From Alisma plantago-aquatica (lineage: Eukaryota; Streptophyta; Magnoliopsida; Alismatales; Alismataceae), in assembly GCA_963693085.1 (NCBI GenBank), contig OY856409.1, positions 1,337,160,915-1,337,224,914 of the forward strand: a DNA stretch of 64,000 bases, given 5' to 3'. Under the pieces are notes generated by a model that was given only the letters and a program-made list of their open reading frames with translations, ran no database searches and was not told where the DNA came from. The translations under genes and the position numbers were made by a program. Positions 57,244 to 64,000 of this stretch are shown here, piece by piece. The number at the start of each line of letters is the position of its first letter. Within the stretch, counting starts at the first letter, position 1.

Positions 57244-58422
57244 CTAAGAGACTGGTGCCGCTACTTCTTCTGGATTCTGTCTACCTCGCCTGCTATAAAC
57301 CTGTGGATACGGCTGAATTACAGGTTCATCGTCATGTTGCTCTTCTTGAATGACAGTGTAGTCATGAATAATAGGTGGCACTCGCTCACTCTGAATAGGA
57401 GGTGGCACTCTCTCACTCAATTGCTCCCCCTTGCTCATAGAATTAGCAAAATATGGAGTGGTTTCATGGAAGGTGACATCCTTAGAAACAAACATGCGAC
57501 GCAAACTAGGACAATAACACTTGTAGCCTTTACTCGTACAAGAGTACCCAAGGAACACAGTTTTAACAGACCGAGGTGAAAGTTTGTCGTTCTTAGGATC
57601 AAAATTATGGACGAAGGATGTACAACCAAACACTCGAAGAGGAACATGAAAAGGTTGATCCATAGGACGTAAAACAGAGAAGGGAGTGCGTCCTTGCAAA
57701 ACAGAGGAGGGTTGTCTGTTAATCAAAAAACAGGCGGTGAGAAGGGCTTCAGACCAGAACCGTTTAGGCACATTCGATTCAAACATGATGGATCTAGTAA
57801 CATCCAAAAGATGGCGATTCTTTCTCTCAGCAACCCCATTCTGCATAGGGGTGTGAGGACAGGAAGTATGATGAATCATCCCAACCGAACTGCAAAATTC
57901 AGTCATCGCTTTTTGAACATATTCGAGAGCATTATCAGATTGAAAAGTCTTGATATTGCAATTAAATTGAACTTGAATTTCTTTATGAAAATGTTTAATG
58001 ATGGAAAGCACAGACTCACGACTTTTCAACAAATAAATCCATGTCATGCGAGAGTAATCATCTACAAAGGAAATAAAATAGCTAAAACCATTATAACTTT
58101 GGTTTTTAACAGGACCCCACACATCACTATGGACTAACTCAAACGGACTAGAAGCCCGGTTATTGACACGACTAGGATATGACAATCTATGATGTTTGCC
58201 CAACTGACACGATTGACACTCTAAAGAGGATAAATGAGCTAGATCTGGTTCCAACTTCTTCAGGCTCTCTAAGGATGGATGTCCATATCTGCAATGCCAC
58301 GGCAAGGGGGAACCACTCATCATGACAGCTGAAACTGGAACAGGAGGTGGACGGCGAGGTAGACAATCACCAGGGAAGAGGTAGAGATCACCTTTCCTAG
58401 GCCCCCCACCAATCATCTTCAT
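57244..58422 (-). pseudogene. pre-integrase and integrase of the young Copia
   Basis: The frame of 392 residues begins with the GAG-pre-integrase part (GDLYLFPGDC). The zinc-binding HHCC is H43, H48, C69 and C72 (WHCRYGHPS; CQSCQLGKHH). The DDE core has D100 (HSDVWGP), D163 (FQSDNALEY) and E199 (QNGVAERKN). The C-terminal region contains PLRVFGCTSFVHNFDP. All catalytic residues are present. Stops separate it from gag (about 58438) and RT (57244). Confidence 0.93.
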
Positions 58423-58437
58423 ACTCTTGAGATCCTG

Positions 58438-59718
58438 TTAAACAAAACAAGAGGGCCCGAATGTTACTGTGCATTGTACAGTGTCAATCAGCTTGGCAAC
58501 AGAAAGTAAATTAAATGGAAATTCAGGCACAAAGTGAACAGATTTTAGATCAATATCTGGTGTAAGAGACACAGATCCACTCGCTAACACCTTCCTCACT
58601 AAACCATCTGCCAAGGTAACAGACGGGTGAGGGATACATGAGTCAAGTGAATGGAGCAATCTCCTCATACCAGTCATGTGCTGGGATGCGCCAGAGTCAA
58701 CCACCCAAGGATTTGAAGATCTGGAAGCTATAAATGATGTAGCCTGATTACCCGCAGTGGATGCAAGGTTGGCTGCCGAAGAAGAAGACGATGTTCCCAT
58801 GTTCCAGTGCTGAGTTGCCTGAATAAATTTGTCATATTCCTCCTGAGTAAGAGTGATGCCAGAAGCACTAGAGCCCACAGCTGAAGATTCTGTAGTGGCA
58901 CAGTTTGCAGCTCTAACGGGTGGGGCAGCAGGTCTCCCATGTTTCTTCCAGCATCTTTCTACAGCGTGCCCAGGTCTGTCACAGAATGTGCATCGAGGAC
59001 GAGTCCCACGTCCTCTGCCCATACCAGGTCTGTCAGATGTCGCAGGTCTTCCTCCTCTTACTGCCGCTGCAATAGAAGCATGAGAATCTCCAGAAGGAAC
59101 AACAGACATAGAATCAGCAGACTCAAAGGTGGACTGCTGAATCCTAGAGTAAGCTTCTGCAAGACTAGGTAATTTGTCTGAAGCAAGGATCACACTTCTG
59201 GCTGAATTGAAGGAGGGACTGAGACCAGATAGAAATTTAGCAGTGACCAGGTCATCCCTATCTTTAATCTGCTCAGCAACTGTCACAGGGTGATAGTAGC
59301 TCAGTTCTTGAGAAATTGCCTGAATCACACCAAAGTATTCTTCAAGTGACTTATCACCCTGTCTTTCTGCAAAAAGGCGGTCATAAATCATGAACTGGCG
59401 AAGAGCATTCTTTTCTTGGGCATAGTGTTGTTTCACGGCATCCCATATCTCCTTAGATGTAGAGTAGAACATAAACCTAGATGCAATTGTAGGTTCCATG
59501 CTGCCCTATAACCAGGTTTTCACTAGGCTGTCAAGACGTTTCCACTCGGCATAGTCTTTGTCAGTTATAACCAGGGGTGCAGAATCAACGAACTTTACCC
59601 GGTCTCGGGACTCCAAGACTGTATGAACGGCATTCATCCATAACAGAAAATTCTTCCCGTTGAGTTTGATGGGAATAGGCGACACCTCACCATAATAGAT
59701 AGACATCTTATTCTCCAT
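58438..59718 (-). pseudogene. gag and protease of the young Copia
   Basis: The start is MENKMSIYYGEVSPIPIKLN at 59718. A TAG at about 59506, where the related Copia has Trp (SWLW), interrupts an otherwise continuous gag. The second frame (59499-58438) has the UBN2-type gag core, a zinc knuckle CTFCDRPGHAVERC (Cys170, Cys173, His178, Cys183 of that frame) and the protease motif NPWVVDSGASQHMTG with catalytic Asp268. A TAA at 58438 separates it from pre-integrase. Confidence 0.93.
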
Positions 59719-60344
59719 AATGCAACAAGGATATGTGACGGAGTGATACGCGTCACAGAGAAGGCTGAAGTGACGGAAAGATACACGTCACAACTGAAAC
59801 GAGATAGAGGATGCGTTACTGACGCATCAACAGCCTTCAAGAGAGAGGTTCCTAATCACACATGAAGGAGATGTGATTAGGAAGGCACTTTAGAAGAGAC
59901 GAGACCTCCGGGTAGGACTTTAGATGGCCGTTTGATCAACCGGAGATCTTCAAACAGCAAATTCGGCTTCCGAAAATTGGCCGAAAAGTTGCTGGAAAAA
60001 TTCGGCTTCCGAAAATTGGCCGAAAAGTTGCTGGAAAATAGCCGAAGACGTAGACGGAGCTCTGGTTCTTGGCGGCTGGGCCTACAGTAGCATGGAAGAG
60101 GCTACCGGAGGTCCAGCGGTGGAGGACGGGCGGAGACGGCTCAACCGGAGGGCAGCAGCGCTACCGGCGGTGCCCCCGCGTCCCTGCCCTGCCGCACGGC
60201 GGCGGCGGGAAGTAGCTGTGGCGGCGCCCTGTGGAGGGAGAAGAAGAGGCGGCGGCGGCGCTTGGGGTTGAGGGAGACCGACGGCGCTTGGGGTCGAGGA
60301 GGAGAGAGACCGGCGGAAGGCGGAAGGTTACCGCTCTGATACCA
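59719..60344 (-). other. leader and primer binding site of the young Copia
   Basis: PBS TGGTATCAGAGCGG on the minus strand (60344-60331) directly follows the LTR end CAACA; it fits initiator tRNA-Met. The leader is G/C-rich. It contains a roughly 39-bp tandem duplication (AATTCGGCTTCCGAAAATTG, near 59960 and 60000). Confidence 0.93.
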
Positions 60345-60512
60345 TGTTGCGGGCGAGACGTGCGATCGGGCGAGACGTGCGATCTGTTGCACAAGGCAAC
60401 GTGAGAACCCAAAGGGGGCTCTCCTCTTTATTTATATAAAGGGGTAAATTACACATAGGTACAGCAGTAGAATAAATTAGAGAATAAAGACATATAACAA
60501 GATATATTAACA
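60345..60512 (-). repeat. 5' LTR of the young Copia
   Basis: 168 bp, one difference from the 3' LTR. Followed by CCCCT, the target duplication. Confidence 0.95.
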
Positions 60513-60865
60513 CCCCTGATAGATGCAAAGCGGCAGAATATGAACATGAACATTTGTGGAATCTGCAGAGGAAGTAAAGTCCAAACAAAATGGTGAAAGA
60601 TCAGTGCATAACAGTTTGTCATGCTACCAATCACTAGTTTGGAGTAATAATAACATGTGCTAGTTTGGTAAATGATAATGACAAATTTGTTGAAAAATTC
60701 TGCATGTTATAATAGAAAATAAATCCTGCATGCCTTGGAACTGTTATTGGGTTGGCAGAATCTAACAGAAGGATGCCAAGCCCATTTCATATAAATATGT
60801 GTTCGCTCTACAGTGTGACAATTACTCTATGCATCTACAAGAGACCAAGGAACAAGAAAGCTTAC

Positions 60866-61179
60866 CCAAATACCCATAGTGTCACAGCAAGAATCATCGT
60901 ACAGACCATTACCCATTCATTCTTTGTAAAAGGACCCATTTTCTCCAACTTTTGTGCTGCCAGGTATGGGGCATCAGGTGTATCCTTGATCTCAGGGGGA
61001 TAAATCTTGTATAGCAGATATGGGGTTACCAAAAGTGAGATAATTGCTGGAACACTAGCAGCTTTAAACCAGGCAAGCCATGGACTGGCAATTTTAACTC
61101 CCAGGCTCTCAGCTAATTTCAGGCATAATAGGTTTTGAGCTGCGGCTGTCAAATAAAGGGCACTAGAATTACCAGCAGA
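60866..61179 (-). CDS. DIT2: chloroplast dicarboxylate translocator, upstream exon
   Basis: Exon of 314 bp between acceptor TGTGGCAG (61180) and donor TTTGG|GTAAGC. Translation: SAGNSSALYLTAAAQNLLCL, KLAESLGVKIASPWLAWFKA, VTPYLLYKIYPPEIKDTPDA, and QKLEKMGPFTKNEWVMV to VTLWVFG. The N-S-S-A-L-x-L-T-A-A-A-Q-N signature and the PPEIKDTPDAP / MGPFTKNEW stretches are typical of DiT-type carriers. The frame is intact. Exons for the transit peptide and the first helices must lie upstream (right); I found none between 61180 and the edge. Confidence 0.9.
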
Positions 61180-62345
61180 CTGCCACATTTCAAAAAGAAA
61201 AGGTCATTGTCAGATATAACATCAAATTTACAAAATGAGAGACAATTTGAAGATATAACTACGAAGCAATAGTATCATATGCTCTGGGTTTTAATACAAG
61301 ACTGTGAATCAGGGATGTCAAAGCTTTAGTACCAACTCTTTTTTTTTTGTGTGTGTGTGTTGGGGGGGGGGGGGGGGACTCCACATGCCAAAAATCATAA
61401 CATCCTCCACCCTCTCGAAGACTCAAATGCACACCTGTGCAATACTTCAATTCACAAACTTCTCCCTCGTGCATAAGAAGTTCAAACCAAACCATTACTG
61501 CCTATACCTCAGACTGCAAGAAAACCATGTCAGCCACCATCAAAGCTTCCTCACTGAACTAAATCACTCAAAACACCTTTCAAGGACAACTTTCAAAATC
61601 CTGAAAGTCTTGCATTCAATCCCAAACTTAGGTCATTATTACTAGAGTATTAATAGCTCCATGTTTCAAACCGATATCATAATAAAAAATATTCTCTTGA
61701 GTTCAGTGAAAGCTTTTTTTTAATTTCTGTATGATTACCCTCAAAAGAAACAGTATTACCAGCTTGAACCCTTCAACATCGCTCGCTCCCACTAATCCAG
61801 TGTCTCCTTTAAGATACGAGGGAGCCTCCCCCCCCCCCAAAAAAAAAAACCACTTCCTACAAAGGCCCAAAATAGTATAAATTTATGTACTTACATCTCC
61901 CGAAAGATACTAGGTCCCGGAAAACTCCACTGACAAATAGTTTTTCTGTGTGTCATGGTACCATCAACACCCTTGACAACAAGAGTGGTAGAATAACCTC
62001 ATCCCTTCCCTGGATTCCTCTTCTCAACATCACCACTTAATTAAATAAGCTTTGATCGCATCTAGAAACACTCCAGGAAACCTAAACATCAGTCAAACCC
62101 CACACTTTATCGGATAGATCCCAACAAACTTGCGCCACAGAGAGATACCTAATATCTGGCATCAAGGCTCCCACCAACAGCCCAACACCAACAAGGCTCC
62201 CACCATTTCCAAGTCATCCCCTCATTGAATTGAGACTGTTTTTGAGCAAGGTCAGTCTAGAAACAGACATCACCCTGATCCCCCCATGCATTCAAATTTT
62301 ACTATATCTGCACGGTCAATAATCTATATATATCCTATAGAGATA
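61180..62345 (-). other. probable upstream intron sequence of the translocator gene
   Basis: No exon could be recognised. A G16 run lies near 61362 and C/A homopolymer runs near 61830. The segment 61900-62290 has a more complex composition and could be a decayed retroelement fragment, which I cannot identify. Confidence 0.4.
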
Positions 62346-64000
62346 TGTGTTTTCTTGAGCGTCATGTGCTTAACATGTGCTCCACTTATTCTTTCTCTTA
62401 TGTTGTTTAGTCCCATATGGGTTGCATCTTAACCAGTCTCTTTTTCTGTTTGTTATATAAGAGACTACAATGTACATTGTTTTATTCATTCAATAAACAA
62501 CAATTCTCCAATCTACATGGTATCAAGAGCAGGCCTCCATTTTCTCTCACCCTAATTTCCCACCCATGACCTAACAGCCCCCCCCCAGCCGCCGCCGCCG
62601 CCCCCCCCCCCCCGCCATCACACAGCCGTCCGCCGCCCCATCCCATCCCTGCCGCCGCTGCTTTCAGCAGCTCTCCACCTCCAAAACGCCACCACCACCG
62701 GCCTCCACCACCACCCCGTGCCCTCCCCTTCTCTCTTCCTCTATCCTAGCTACCCATTCATACCCTCTTCCACCATATTCTCCACCTCAAACCATTTCTC
62801 CACTCCTACGTAAGGCCTGAACACTTTCTAATTTTTTACGTCTACGACCGGGCTTCCGTCAGTTCTTGCTCGGGTGTCTGCTGGCCATCTAAGTTGAGAG
62901 TCCTCTTTGTCCGTGGGAATTTCTGCCTGCGCCTCATGGGGGAACGTTGAGTTTTTCTCATGCAGGCGTAGGTTTCTATGCATATTCTGCCCGTTTTCGG
63001 GTTCTTCTGATCTGTTGCGTCAGATCCCTACTACTTCTGCCCGTTTCGGGTTCTTCTACTCTGCCCATTAAGGGTCTCTTCTACTTCTACGGCGTCGACG
63101 TCTACTGCTGCTATGGCTTACTCTGAGCCCCCCAGATCTCTGTGTGTAACTACGGTGAAACTCGACGGCGGGTCCAACTACCACCTATGGTCGGCGTCGT
63201 TTGTTCTATATGTCAAGGCGCAAGGTAGATATCACCATCTTACAGCCAATCCTCCTGATGCTCCTACGGCGGATTCTGATGACAAGACTACACAAAGCTA
63301 CATCCAGTGGTCCAAGGATGATTAGGGCGTCATGTCTTGGATCCTCAACAGCTCTGAGCCTCGGATCAGTCAATCTCTTCTCTGCCATCATGATGCCAAG
63401 GCGATGTGGGATCATTTGGCACATGTGTATTCACATCATGAGAATCCAAAGCGGGTCTTCGAAATCTTCAAACAGCTCGCCAAGAAGGAGTTCTCCACTG
63501 ACACGTCTATTGACGATTTCTATAATCAATGTTCTGCTTTGTGGAATGAATATGAATTGTATCACCCTCTAACTGCTGATATCAAGATTGCCCAGAAACA
63601 AAGAAATGAACTTCAACTTGTGCATTTTCTGGCTGCCTTCTTGCCTCCTTCTCGGGGTTGTTGATCAAATTCTATCAAGCGATCCACTACCCACTGTTCG
63701 TGATGTCCTCAAAAGAGTTCAGAGATTGCCTTCTCTGACTCCCACACCTACTCCTGAACATCCTGCACTAGTTGCGTGCTCTTCTGACTCTAGTCGTGGT
63801 CGTGGTTGTGGTCGCGGTCGTGGTGGACGACCTCCTCCTTCTGGCGGCCGAGGATCTTCTATACCAGGTCGAGGTACTTCTCAAGGCCCACGTCACTGCA
63901 ACTGGTGTGGCCGCGACAATCACACTGAGGACCGTTGCTGGATCAAGCATGGTAAACCTGCTTGGGCTAACCAAACCGCTGATGATGTTGTCGTGGCTAA
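62346..64000 (+). mobile_element. 5' part of another Copia retrotransposon, cut by window edge
   Basis: A short LTR of about 172 bp (62346 or 62348 to 62517; TATATAAGAG box near 62454) is followed by PBS TGGTATCAAGAGC at 62518. Then come a C/G-rich leader with long C runs and gag. The LTR start is chosen at TGTG/TGTT and is not confirmed because the second LTR lies outside. Confidence 0.78.
63113..64000 (+). pseudogene. gag of the right-edge Copia
   Basis: ATG at 63113 begins MAYSEPPRSLCVTTVKLDGG, then YHLWSASFVLYVKAQGRY. A TAG at about 63323 follows QWSKDD. The frame resumes with VMSWILNSSEPRISQSLL, AKAMWDHLAHVYSHHENPKR and DDFYNQCSALWNEYELYHP. A frameshift near 63650 leads into GVVDQILSSDPLPTVRDVL, a Gly/Arg-rich stretch and the zinc knuckle CNWCGRDNHTEDRC near 63898. 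It belongs to a different Copia family from the two intronic ones. Confidence 0.85.

Larger units (their letters stand above)
55340..60512 (-). mobile_element. young Copia retrotransposon in the intron, TSD CCCCT
   Basis: This complete 5,173-bp element has 168-bp LTRs (55340-55507 and 60345-60512), termini TGTT...AACA, PBS, PPT and the 5-bp duplication CCCCT (55335-55339 and 60513-60517). Gene order on the minus strand is gag, protease, integrase, RT, RNase H, as in Copia. The LTRs differ at one position, which suggests recent insertion. Even so, gag-pol holds three in-frame stops and one frameshift. It lies in the same orientation as the host gene. Confidence 0.95.
50348..60865 (-). other. 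10.5-kb intron of the translocator gene
   Basis: The donor is TTTGG|GTAAGC at 60865 and the acceptor CAACAG at 50348 (minus strand). It contains a young Copia element in the same orientation as the gene, a duplicated block with a hAT-like element, and other repeats. Confidence 0.85.

Noticed and set aside
61300..61650. Frames next to the G16 run
   Set aside because: Open only because of low-complexity sequence; they match no missing exon of the translocator.

Overview
This is nuclear DNA of a flowering plant, probably a eudicot. It is very rich in transposable elements, has no bacterial gene organisation, and carries intron-containing genes with GT-AG junctions. The only clear host gene is part of a chloroplast dicarboxylate (glutamate/malate, DiT2-type) translocator on the minus strand. 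Three of its exons lie at 61179-60866, 50347-49899 and 33963-33848. They join in matching phases and are uninterrupted, while their introns are about 10.5 kb and 15.9 kb of nested mobile elements. The 5' exons are not seen and probably lie beyond the right edge.

Layout from the left. (1) 1-6756: 3' part of a Del/Tekay-like Ty3/gypsy element (gag with two zinc knuckles, a protease scrap, polypurine tract, very long LTR). The LTR contains a striking array of a 20-bp palindrome (AAACGGTCTCAAGACCGTTT and variants). (2) 6757-18705: an Athila-like Ty3/gypsy element on the minus strand with a complete right LTR (17098-18705), a truncated left LTR (6757-7612), PBS, PPT, decayed gag-pol and a third ORF. 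It is rich in another palindrome, ACACGNCGTGT. (3) 18706-29336: a CACTA-family gene (transposase-associated plus ULP1-like protease) split by a related CACTA element (18855-24435, TSD AAC). The inner element carries an apparently intact two-exon B3-like gene. The outer one also hosts a TIR MITE and a hAT element with a perfect 8-bp TSD. (4) 29337-33847: a 1.2-kb fold-back element, MITEs embedded in (TA)n arrays, and the 3' end of the host gene.

(5) 33964-49898, host intron: hAT-like elements, a decayed LINE, and a decayed Copia element (about 39.4-49.5 kb). That Copia was entered by a second LINE, which was itself entered by a small CACTA element. (6) 50348-60865, host intron: a 1.2-1.3-kb duplication containing a hAT-like element, an inverted repeat, and a young Copia element (55340-60512; LTRs differ at 1 of 168 positions; TSD CCCCT) whose coding region is nevertheless broken. 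(7) 62346-64000: the start of another Copia element on the plus strand, running off the edge.

Most coding capacity is therefore retroelement pol/gag and CACTA genes in decay. The host translocator exons, the B3-like gene and parts of the CACTA2 protease are the only reading frames that look maintained. All assignments come from reading the sequence and motifs; no database search was run.
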